Assembly (NCBI RefSeq): GCF_964204865.1 | Contig: NC_135251.1 | Location: 14,818,001-14,882,000 of the forward strand | From: Styela clava | Taxonomy: Eukaryota; Chordata; Ascidiacea; Stolidobranchia; Styelidae | Length of the DNA stretch: 64,000 nucleotides | Direction of reading: 5' to 3' | Part shown: positions 48,049-60,600 of the stretch, one piece after another | Layout of the letters: every line of letters starts with the position of its first letter | Position numbering within the stretch: the stretch's first letter is position 1 | Program-made: the position numbers and the translations under genes | The notes under the pieces: generated by a model | The model's database searches: none | What the model was told of the DNA's origin: nothing | Seen by the model: only the letters and a program-made list of their open reading frames with translations

Positions 48049-51000
48049 GGCTTAGTAGATAAAACGACTTGGTGATAGGGACACGTTTCCGACATAATGA
48101 TCTAATAGGTAAGTTTCAAACAACAAACATAGATGTTGACAGGGCAGGCTTGAGATTTCCATACTCTAACTTACATTTATCCAAAATGGTGATTTTAGCG
48201 GTGCTAAAAAGGGAATGAAATTCTGAAAACAAAATGACACTTAAAGTTAAAATTCGAGAAAAATATTGTCAACGTTCTGTCTGGCTATTCAAAAAATTGA
48301 TATTGTTTAAATTAGGACAGAAACCTATTATGTTCTCATATTAATTTGTATATCTGTATCCTTTCTACTTTTTTTATTCACTGACGCATTAATGTTCTGA
48401 TACATTTATTCTGAATCTTTGTGTACCGAGTAATGTAGTTTTACTTAGTGGAAACAGTTACCCTAAATCCAATTGTAAGGTATATTCAATTTGCCTACTA
48501 TTGGGATTTTTGTACAGGAGTCAAAACTTGCCTATAAAACAATAATCTCTTGGCAGACAACAGCCTGTTCAAAGCATCGATGCTACACGTTCAAATGCAA
48601 TTATTTAGATGGTGATTTCCAGAAATTTTTATTAATTGTGATATAGCGGTATTGCATATCAATTTTGATTCAATTAATTTCTGGTAATTTCCTGATAAAA
48701 ACACTGATGAAACACAGCTTTTATCCGATATTTTAAAATGAAATATTATGTTGGCAAGGAAGAAATGAACTCGTGCCAAAAGCGTATACCATTAAAAACA
48801 AATAGCTCAAAGCGATATCGCGTCGTCTAATTCAAATATGGAAGTTACGAAGCCACTGGAAAGCAATGAAACGTCACAATTATCTGAATCTAAAAACTAC
48901 GACATGACGCAAGGACCCCAAATATAGCGTAGAATTCGCCGTTTTATTCAATATTGGCTTGACGAGATGTGTGATATTGTGTGTAGACCAGGAAAGCGTC
49001 CTAAGGATTAATCAGCAGGCTGAAATCTTTGACTGTAAAACGATTTCGAAAACGAAGAGAAAGGTATAAATCAGTTATTCTCGGATTCTTATAACCATTA
49101 GGTTTAGACAATTTGAAAGCTATATGAGTTTACGGCATGGTTCCATTCTGCGATATAGAAGTATGCATGAGATAATTCTGTTATAAACTTACATAGACTG
49201 TAGTAATATGATACTTTAGTTATTTTTCTAGTTTTAAAACATTTTGGCACGAACCTTGTCTTAAAATCAGCAAGGATAAGACAATCGTGGGCTTTTATAG
49301 ACTTCGTGTTTTTATCTTCGATTCGACTCTGAAAAAAATGAATAAAAGAGAAAAATTCAAATCATGTGTTTTATTTAATGCTTTTTATATTAAGGGAAAA
49401 CTATTAATCATTTTAAAAATGTTGAATTTGGAATAAAGATCAGTGATATCTATCAGAATATTCCAGGGTATGCTGTTTAAGAGATTGGATCGAGTTTACA
49501 ACAGGTCGTTTAGACTGAGAAAGGTATAAATAAAATATTCCAGACAGGCTTGGCAAATTTTAACTAACAATGCCAATTGTGTATGTATCAAAATGTTGTA
49601 TTTTATTTTTATTAGTAATATCGTTATATTGGTATAAAATTTGATATTTATATAGTTTTCGTTTTTGTGAAATTTCATATGAAACGAGCATCGATGCATC
49701 TTTCAGAGTTATATATTGAATAGTTTAGTTGTATATTGAGAATTTATTGGACTACTATATATAATTCGCATATAGTTACACACTGCATTTATTAGGGGAA
49801 ATTACCAGTACAACATAATCTTTCCACCAAGTTTGTTTTTCAATCTAATATAAAATTGAATACAATTTTGCCTGTACATAATTGATCACGAATTCAAATC
49901 TGTATGATGATGACAAATAGTCGCCATCTAAATTAGTACGTTTAACCTAATATCAATTTATATTAACAAATAGGCTTAGTGAACTACAAGGTCAATTTTA
50001 ATATTAAAGTACATATATTTATGCAGCGTTATTTGAACATTGCTTTACGCATTGCTTGGGGCAAATAATGAAAATGACTGCTGCGGTAATCGACCAACGT
50101 AGCTAAACCTATAAAGCCGGTTTTCTATCGTTAGAACTTACTTTGAACCTCGTGTTTATATGACGAAACATGTTGTTATATTTTTATAAAAAAGTGAACG
50201 AACAGGAACCTTCGGAACAATATTCAGTTTGATTGTTTGAGAGAGCGTTTGAAGTTAGGTAAAAAAGTAGATTGGCGTATTGTAAAACGTTTTTGGATTC
50301 TGTAAAAAAAGAAAAAAACTACAAATATCCTGTAATTTATAAAATTTTGTAGACATTATTAAGCGCAGTTTTGTAATACATGCGTTATTTTGATCGCATG
50401 ATATAGTACGGCTTAAAATTCCATAGTATACCGCTGAAACTCTTTCGGAAACTGTTTTGAGCAGTTTTTAATTCCAATACTGAGTATTTGACTATAGATT
50501 TAGTAGGAAGATTGTTCTTCCATTATAGTTTAGAATTGATAAAAAGAAAAATCTATCTTAATTTGTACAACGAAATAATAAACTTCTGTCAAATTCAAAT
50601 GAAGCAAAGTTATTCATAATATGGTACATTAAATAAATATTGGAATACCGTCAGGTTATTTTACAATTTGTGGAAATTTTTATTTGTAATACGGTATGGG
50701 GATTTCACAAATATATTAGAAATATAATTTTAAAATCGTAGCGTATTTTTGCTTCATAAATAATTTTAATGTTCCAGAAACATATCAAAAGTATAATTAT
50801 TGATGCGTTTTTTATCTCTTTATTTTGAGTTAGAAAGTTTTACGTTGGAATTATTTCAAGTAAATTGTTTTCAACGTAAAGTATTAACCAACCGTACGTG
50901 GTATTTTCAATGTATGCGTTATCAATACTACATAAAAATACCGAATTCAACGCCAGACAGTGTCACAGTTGACGGATAGAAATTTGGCCTCACTATTTGC

Positions 51001-51617
51001 AAAATGTGACCTGACTTATTTATTGATTACCGATTTTGCTAATTTTTGGCATAAATATTTTTTATTTTTTTTTTCTCTCGAAGAAATTATCTATTTGAAT
51101 AAAATTGCACGCCAATATGTATATGATGTATGTACCTGCTGCAATCATGAAGTAGCAATGCATTTATGTTATCTAATAACACAGTGCGAGTTGACAGCCG
51201 CCCGATCCGTGTAATACCTCAATGAATGAGTTCTTTTTGCGTTTTCCCGTCGATAGGGCAAAAATTGAGAACAGTTTGTCGTTTAATTAATGTGTTTGAG
51301 AACTCATGTTGTGTATTTAAATGTCATTGTCTTGCAACCTTCTGAATTCAATGACCTTTATGAAGCTCAGTCATTCCATTTGACTTTTTGTATTTTTTTT
51401 CACACGTCTTTTAGATATAAAGTAGCCGCCACACCTGTACAAATAGTAAAGGCAGTGATTAGCCTGTAATTAGGATAAAATCACAAGCCATTTACCCAAT
51501 GTAGGCTAACTATTTCGTCAAAATAAATCGCACTAACTATTGAAGAAGAAAATCGCATCTTAACATTTTTGGGGAATACCCAGTACATCACATCGGGACA
51601 AGGACCACATCAGGAGT

Positions 51618-54600
51618 ATGTGGATTCGATGGGTGGCTCTAGTGACACTGACATTTGTCACATTGAGCAGGAAGACTGATGCATGCGTAACTCCTGAAAA
51701 AGATGTCAACTTTGATGATTTTGCGCTGAGGTACGTCATTATATTTGTCTCATACATTATAATAGATCCACTACCGTGTTTAATAAGAACTACTGGTTTG
51801 GCGGGTATAGAAAAATTCATTCGAGGCTCGTTGTTTGAAAAATCTCAATTATAAACTCATTAGACGCCAAAACCGTGGGAACAACGAAGGACAGTCGTCA
51901 ACTGCAGGATTTTATTTTCTTGGTTGTTGCTCTGTATATATAATTATCCACTAATCCTCATCGTGGTCTGCAATGTAACAAGAGAATTATGCTATACTTT
52001 CTCGTGTTATTCACCATGCGTCGGGCGGTGACAGTTCCAAGTCTAATTTTAAAGGTTTAGTAGACGCTGTAAACGAATACAATGCTAGGATATAGTAAAG
52101 GTTATTTAATGTGGTTTTTACGCCATCTTGTAAAAAACATCTTACACCTATACATTATTGATTTTAGCACAACAATCTTTTGAATGTAATTTGTTACATG
52201 CACATGTTTGTAAAATAAAACAATGTTATAATGATTGCGATAATTTTGCGTGCTAACAGCCAAGTATAAATGATTTAACGCCATGCTAGATGAGTTGGAC
52301 AAGTAATAAATGTTGGTCATTAGTTATGTCAATTTTCAACTAATATTTTATTATAAAGAAATGAGCACTTCCGTTTGGCAACCGGCGGAAATTTTGTTGT
52401 CACGATTATTTACCATGTTTTGTTTTATTGCAACGCTGATCAGATTCTAATTAGCCATTCACTGAAGAAAACAAACAAAAAGACGAATTAAAGTTATTAT
52501 CTATAATTGGAAGATATTCAAATTGTCGAACGAAATGAAAGACGTAGTACCGGTTTCGATGATCCGTTTTGTAATCAAAATTTGTTAAATTAATAGGAGT
52601 TTTATTATAATTCAAGCCAAATTTGAAAGTGAAGACTTATACAGTGACTCGTAGCCAGACGTGTGGCAACGATCATTGGCACACTTCTAAAAATGTAAAG
52701 CAAATCGAAAATTCAAACATAATACGAACGTATATCACATTACAATATTCTTCATCAGTTTGTATTAAATATAAACAAATCAACCTGAGATATGCGACGT
52801 CCAAACAACAGATGTTGACAATGAAGCCATCTAAAACATGTTACCTAAAATTTTCAATAGATTCTACTTACTAGGTACAAAGTGGATGCATTCACTAAAT
52901 TTATGTTGTTTGTAGACCGAAACCACTTATCTTTTTAAATGGTAGGGCAAATGCTTCCAAACGCTAAGTATTTTGAAATTAAAGATACCCTAAAAAGTTT
53001 CTCCTTTTTTTTTTAAATCTTTCTATAGGCGGCTTTGGCCTTTGACGATTTTTAAACAATGCACAAACTTGAAATAACCGAAATAATACAGCTTTCATGT
53101 AAAATGATATACTCAAGTTAAAAATGTACTAAGATAATAAGATTAGCAGTCTTTGCTATTGAATTCGTTACATCCTGTGTGGGAATCGGGAGTTGGCTAA
53201 TCACTAGATAAATCATCGCACGAACATAAGGTGTCCCGACAATCAAAAAATAAATGATCATAAACAGGGTGCTACTAATTTGATTGAAAGGGCCAAAATA
53301 TTCACGGTTTAGCACATAGATACACAATTTATCGGTTAAACTTTCAATAAATCATCCATTGAATAAATCATTGATAATTATGAACAAGTCATGATGCAAT
53401 ATTTTTGACTTGTACTTTTACAATTGCTAAAAATGCTCATTGAGTTATTTTTCGTATAACCGCATTTTCTATTGGAAGTACGGTTATAACTATATGCCAT
53501 TTTTTAATGAATAGAGCAAAAACATATTCCAGACAGAAGAAGAAGCTAGGGAGGTGGATAATTTAGGGGACAAAAACTCTCTCTCTTGATCCTCATATTT
53601 CCCACCAACAGAGCATATACACACGTTTCACCCTTTTCAGTGATTGTTGAGACTCTCAGTTCAAGTCAAGTCATTTACTTTTGTTATGCACTGAGCGTCA
53701 AAAATCACCTCCGGGCTTTTAGTAATATTGAAGTTATTTATATGAAAACACTATGATTAACCTTATGGTAATGCTATGTACAATATTATTTAGTCTTGAC
53801 AACTTAAACGACACAAACTAAATAATAGTCTGGTACAAGGCATGTCCATATAAATATACTATCTTAAAATTAAATGCGGTTATTCTGAACGGTTTTCTCA
53901 GGTTTTTAATTACTCGAACTTATTAGTCATCGGATGCCATTTGTAACCCAGCATATTAATTCTCTCCAATAATTGTCGGTTTCATTACCCCTAATATGGC
54001 CTTCCGCTACCGTCCATTGAAGTGCTTCCAAATCGGATATGGTATTTTAAATCATTTGTATCATTTCCAAATATTGAAACAATAATTAGGGCAATTTAGG
54101 TAATTTTACTATAATTATATATCAATACATAAAAGTTTTCAATTCTGGTGAGTCTGGCAAAATGCTTGCTATTTCTTACACAATTTATTATAAAATATTA
54201 GTAAATGATAAATAAATCACCCCAAAAATAATCATCAACATTTTTAAACCTTATTTTTTCTAGAGTAGACCCAAAATCGGCAGAAATGTAAAAAATGTAA
54301 TATTGTGACAGAGAATTGAAACCAGTCATTCATACTATTATGGATTCTTGAATATAATAGAATTGTTCGTGCCCATATCCATAGTCTAAATAAAAAATTT
54401 GAGAAAAAAAAAATTATATGATTCCATCCTGGAGAATCAATCGGGGGAAAACCATATTGTTTGGGCTAAAATCGAATTTTCACATATTCCTTATAAACTG
54501 TATACATTTTGAATTAAAACTAGTGGGTTTGATTATGTAATCGAGTTATTGTCAAATATTATCGTTCCACATTGCGTGGTTCACCGGGGAGAATTAACAA

Positions 54601-57600
54601 ATAATCCTAAATCACTTGCAATGTTGTGTCACGTCTAGACATCTTAAATAACCTGTGAAAATATATCGTATCTATTTCAGTATATTAAACCACAGACAAG
54701 CAGAAGCATGATGATATTTTAATTGAACGCGGGTAGAAAGTAATTTTAAATGTCACGTCCATGATAGTAATAGAACAATAGATAACACACTAGCTTTGGC
54801 TATTGATTAAGGTCATGGTCATGGCGTGTTTCGATGTAACGGTAAGCCTTGCCAATTTTTGAACCTATTATAAAAATACTGGTGATATGAAATTATTTTA
54901 ATGATAGCTTTAAAATAAAAATAACGTGAATCAAGTTAAATGTCACTGTCGAATTATCAGCATCCTGTTTTTGAAGTTGATATTTATTTATACAGGATAT
55001 TTTCGAAAATATATGTGACAAATAATTTAATATTTTCAATTAAGTTATACAATTTATGCTAGTCTCAATAGCTTGATTATGATAGTTACATAACCTCAAA
55101 TTTTCACAATTTAAAATAAATTACGATTTTTGTAAAAATGATCGATCGATTTTGTTGAGCCCTTTTTTTGTGAGTCGTTTCACTCTTCCTCTCCGAACAA
55201 GACTCTGTAGAAGCAGCGACCAATCAGAAGCAACCAACCAATAGTAGCTTCTCACAATTCGTTCTATATTAGTGCTGCTTGTATGAGGGCTTTGTTCTGA
55301 GCAAAAGACGTGAATAAATATTGTATTAAAAAAATAATTGATTGTGCATTTTGCAAAAGTGTGTCATTTCTAAACCATTTTTTTCAATGTATAGATTTTG
55401 AATACATTCAAATTATAGTTAATTTTATTTATAGTTTTAAAATGGGATAGAATGCCTTAATCAAGTGAATAAAATGTTGTGTAATCAATCATTTCCTTTT
55501 CAATATTCAAAGTTCGAGTTCAATTTTCTATTTTTATCAATCTTGTTTTCTTTCATCTAAATCTAAATCAACCTAAGGTTAAATGGGGACACTTTCGGTG
55601 CTAAGGTTAACAACGCAATTTTAAATGGTATATAATTATGAATCGTATGACATAATTAAAGTCGAAATTTAATTAGTCTTTCTATATTTATATTCATTAC
55701 AATTCGTGTTTGTCTTAACAGTATTTCCCCGATAAAGGAAACAACGACGTTGTTGCAATTCCTATATTCCTCTGCTAGCACTCCAGGGGTTTCATTCGAC
55801 TTTACTTACAAATATATCGTAGTCATTTATGCTTGCTTAAAGTGATATAACCAGTTTTGAAGTCAAGTGTGTTTATATCTCACTTTACTGTACGTAAATG
55901 CGATGCGTTTCATTGCATTGCTCCAGGCCATAAACTAGGATTGTGAACTATATCGTAGAGCAAAGTCTATAGCTTAGATTTCCGACAAAGCTGATATAAT
56001 ATAATTTATTTAAACCAACACTTGATAGGTTTTATATCATATAATTCACAGCCAAACTGAAATAGCAAAGTCAATTATGCATTCAATCAAACGAGTCTTT
56101 GGGAAAACTTAAAATTGTTTAACGATAGATGGCGCGTTTACGGCTTTTACTTGAAAACAATTTACATCTTCGACTAATTTCTTCCACATTCAGCCGAATA
56201 AACGATTTCTACATTTTTTGAAACGGTTTTTGAATGGGCCGTTTTATTCACAATCATAAATTAGTAAAGTATTTAATAAAATCATGGATTGATTTTGGTT
56301 GGTGCATCAAGTATTTGGAAACCGTTAGTTTCGTGTTAATCTATAGACCAAAACCAACGTTAAACTGGAATTAGAGAAGTCAGTCTTCCAGTCGTTGACC
56401 ATTTTTCTTTATCTGATCTTGTGTTGAGTTTCAGCTTATCCCATTTAATGCTATTTTTGTATAAACTGAACATTATACAATAGGTAATACGATTCGTGCT
56501 CACCAAAGTCGATAAATGTTATATCGAAAGTATCGACAGGAATGATCAACTTACTTTTGACCGCTCCATAATGTAAATTTTTCCCAATATCATCCAATCG
56601 ACTTAGATTTGATTTATTCTAGCTCAAACGTTTGCACATAAAGTGTAGTGAGTTTATCGCCAACTAGCATGCATTTACAATGCTCCAATTGATCGACAAA
56701 CGCCTAGTGACTATTGTTAAAAATGAGTTTTACGTTGTCTTTTTTTTTTCGTGATTATTTGCGTTTTATATATTTGTCGTTACAATTTGCATTGTTGACG
56801 TTGTGTTAACACATTTTTCTTTAAACATTTTTAGATCTGACATTGTTGTAGAAGGGGTTTTGGCAAGAAATGTTGTTAAGAAGAAACCAAAATTTAGTGC
56901 TACGTTTCGAGTCACTACGATTTTTTCTACAAAAGCAGGGAAGCTCAAATTGGGCAATTCTTTCGTGTGAGTTTTATAAATCTATATAGTATAGAAAAAT
57001 ATTTGATAGGTTAATGTATGATATTTATATTTGAAACCAATCTTTTTTGTTTACACTTGTATATACTTTAAGACATGATTTATTCATGATTTACCGAAAT
57101 TATATATAGAATGCTATATCCAGAAATATTTCTGTTGGTCTAAAATATTTTACGGAATTTCTCAATGGATCGACAGAAATGGCATACAAAATTTTCATCA
57201 CGCAAAATTTAATATTTGTTCAAATGCAATAAAAATTTTCAACCATAGGTTTAATTATATTTTTCTTATTTTCAAAAACAGAGTTGGCGACTTCGGTTCT
57301 GCGTCTTCGTGTCTAAAACCCAAGTTTGGCAAGAAATATGTATTTTTCTTGTCTCCAAGTACAGCACCTAGAATACGGGGTCGCCCCCGACGATTCGTCA
57401 ACCGCTATAACCCTGTCGGCTCTTCAAAAAGGAATCTGAAACTTTTTAAAAGTGTTCTGGAAGGTAGGTTGATTGGTTTTGCCGAGTTTTACAGTATACA
57501 AGTTTATACAATGTGATGTTAATGAATGTATTTTCACTAAACTATAATCTCATGTCTCTTGTTCAATATTCGATAACATGTAATGTAATAGCTGTTAATT

Positions 57601-60600
57601 TACGTATAACTACGTTTCAGGTACTTATGAAGGCGAAACGATATTGCGATCTGGATGTAAAAAGATGAGTAAGCCGGATAATGGAGCCGTCTCATGTTCT
57701 CCTGATAAAATGCGATGTGTTACCTCATGTAAAAAAGGATTTTTACTCAACGGCGGACCGAAGTTTAAAGTTTGCCAAACCACAACAGGACTGTGGTATC
57801 CGTTCAAATCAGTATCGTGTGTTCCTGAACCAACAACTACATCAACGACTTCTACTGATGAAATAATATTGGCATCAACACCACAATCTGCAATTTCCAA
57901 TATTAAAAATCCGTTCACTGATACAATAGCCAACAAGGCTACATCCAAAAAGAAGCCAGTAGCCAAAGCAAAGACTGGAAAGAAACGAATCGCAAATAGG
58001 AGAAAAACAAAGCGAGGAAAAAAGAACTCTGGAGGTAAAATGAAAACGGCACCGCGGAAAATTATAAGATTGAAATCTGCTGAAGGGGGAGGGACGACAT
58101 CTATCAGCAGAAGATATCCAAATTTGAAAGGTGCTGATGCACAGAAGGTACTCGTGGATAATCTCAATTCAGAACAAGAAACTTTATCAGGTAATATTCG
58201 TTGCACGTTTGACATCATTTTATCAGGGTGTCTCCAAAATGTCGTGTCCCACTTGTACTGCGTGTCCTACTTGTCCCACGTGTCCCACTGTACCACTTGT
58301 CCCATGTGTCAAGTGGGAAACGTGGTACAAGTGGGACGCGTGGTACACGTGATACAAGTGGTACAAGTGGGACACGTGGGACACGTGGGACACGTGGGAC
58401 AAGTGGGACACGACATTTTGGAGACACGGAATTTTATCATAAAATATTTTAATAGTGGTGAATTCGCAACCAAATGTGAAATAATTATATCAGGCTATTT
58501 CAGACTATTTTAATGATAGGAAACAAAGATAGAGGATTCAGTCGATATGCAGCAAAAAATGTATTTGATTGATGCATTTAGTAGGCCCACATGTAGCAAG
58601 AATAATCTAGTATATATCAATGTGAAATATGTAATTTTCAGATTCCCATGACACCGATTTGAGCATGTTCTCAAACGAAGAAGACAGTACAACTACAACT
58701 TTTGTTAGTTCAACAACTACAATACTCTCTCCTTCGACAACAGAACAAACTCCACCTCCAAGAAGATCAACACCAAGTACGCGGAAAATACCAATTATGC
58801 CAACCGATGAATCGGCTATACCAACAGTATCATCGACAATCTCATCATCACCTCTAACACCAACAGAAATTGAGATACCGCTATTTTTGTCTGAAGAACC
58901 TGATACATCACCCACAGAAAAAGGAGAATCGATTTTGACTTCTAAAGAACCTACAACAACGACTACAAAACCCGTCGCAGTGTCTGAGGAAACAGATAAA
59001 CCAGTTTTAACGACTGGTGTTATAGAACAATCAACGATAACAACAGCAAAAGTTGATTCAATTCCACAAACACCAAATATACCTACGACAAAATCAACTG
59101 TGATAGTTTCTAGTTCCGAAGTACCAATTACTTTAACAACGAATCGGTATGTGGAAACAGAAAATCGTAGTTTAATTTCTGAAGCACCAGATTCATTTGT
59201 GACGGAACCATCCGTAGAATCCAGAAAACCTAACGCAACTTTTGAAATAACAGATGCATTCACAACAGAACAAACCAGAGACACAGCAACTCCAGTCTTT
59301 ATACTTGAAAGCACGACTCCAGCTAAAACGACTGAAGACATCGAGGATCCTGTAACTATGCCTGAAACGGTAAATGCATCAGCGACAGGAGCAAGTATGA
59401 TAACTGACAAGCCAACATATTTCTCTGAAAGACAAAATACAACTACAACAATTCTAATAGATGAAACCGAAGCACCGACTTCTGCGTTTAAAGAGCCTGT
59501 CGAACTTACAAAAGAAACGGCGACAATAGTTTCAGTTACTAGAGAATCGGTGGAATACATAACAGAATCGAGCGCAAAAGCTAATGAGACAGTTTTTATT
59601 GATCCAAACACAACTTCATCGGAACCTATTGTCGACGCAAGTACAGATCCAGTTTCGGGAGTATCAGAGGTATATACAGTAGAGCCAAGCGCAAAACCTA
59701 ATGAGACAGTTTTTATTGATCCAAACGCCACCACAACGGAATCCTTTATCGAAAGTACAGAACCAGTTTCGATCAAATTGAACATATCCTCAACAGACTC
59801 CACTTTGGAGATCAGTGGCACATTGTCTACTATCGAAGATCCAGTCACGTCAGGAATAGAGATAGCAACTCAAACGGCAGAAATGGTTTTAATTTCTGGA
59901 AATATCTCAACAACAAAACCAGTAATGAATATTGATGAAACGTCGACAATGGTTGAAGAACGTGATATGGTCACTTCTAAATCGATGGTAGAATCAACAA
60001 AATCAGTTCCTATTTCTGAAGAATTTGAAACTTCAATAATGGTGACATCTAGTACAAAGACATTGGTTTCTGTAAATACAAGCACAACAAAACCGATAGA
60101 AGAGATTGAATTGTCGGTTCCAACATCTCTGGAACTGAATATATCTACGACGGAATCAACTCAACAAATTGAAACCATTACAAATGAACTTATAAAGGAA
60201 CTAAATATATCCGCAACAGAGACAATCATAACAACTATTTCGTATCAACCAGATCCCACTGCCGCGTCAAATAAGACGGACTCTATTTCTGAAGTACCAG
60301 TTACACCCACGACAGAAACTATAATAGTTTCAGACATATCAACAACGAGTCAAACCGAAGGACCTACTAAACCCATTTCGATTTATACAATACTAAATGG
60401 AACTGATCCAGACTCCACCACAGTAGAACAAACATTTGAGTCAACTGCTGCTCCAAATGAGACAGTTACACCCACGACAGAAACTATAATAGTTTCAGAC
60501 ATATCAACAACGAGTCAAACCGAAGGACCTACTAAACCCATTTCGATTTATACAATACTAAATGGAACTGATCCAGACTCCACCACAGTAGAACAAACAT

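Larger units (their letters stand above)
44202..51617. other. Long gene-poor intergenic region
   Basis: About 7.4 kb of AT-rich DNA with no supported gene. Contents are an imperfect tandem duplication at 45358-45454, a hAT terminus at 46970-47072 and a small hairpin at 48000-48048. All ORFs are short, Ile/Phe/Tyr-rich and unlike known proteins. Confidence 0.55.

Noticed and set aside
58215..58452. Short ORFs with Val-Pro-Arg or Ser-His-Val repeats on both strands
   Set aside because: Products of the CACGTG minisatellite foldback in an intron; they occur in several frames at once.
58607..59848. Minus-strand ORF of 413 codons rich in Ser/Val
   Set aside because: Shadow of the Thr-rich coding exon on the plus strand; its apparent hydrophobic composition is the complement of Thr/Glu codons.
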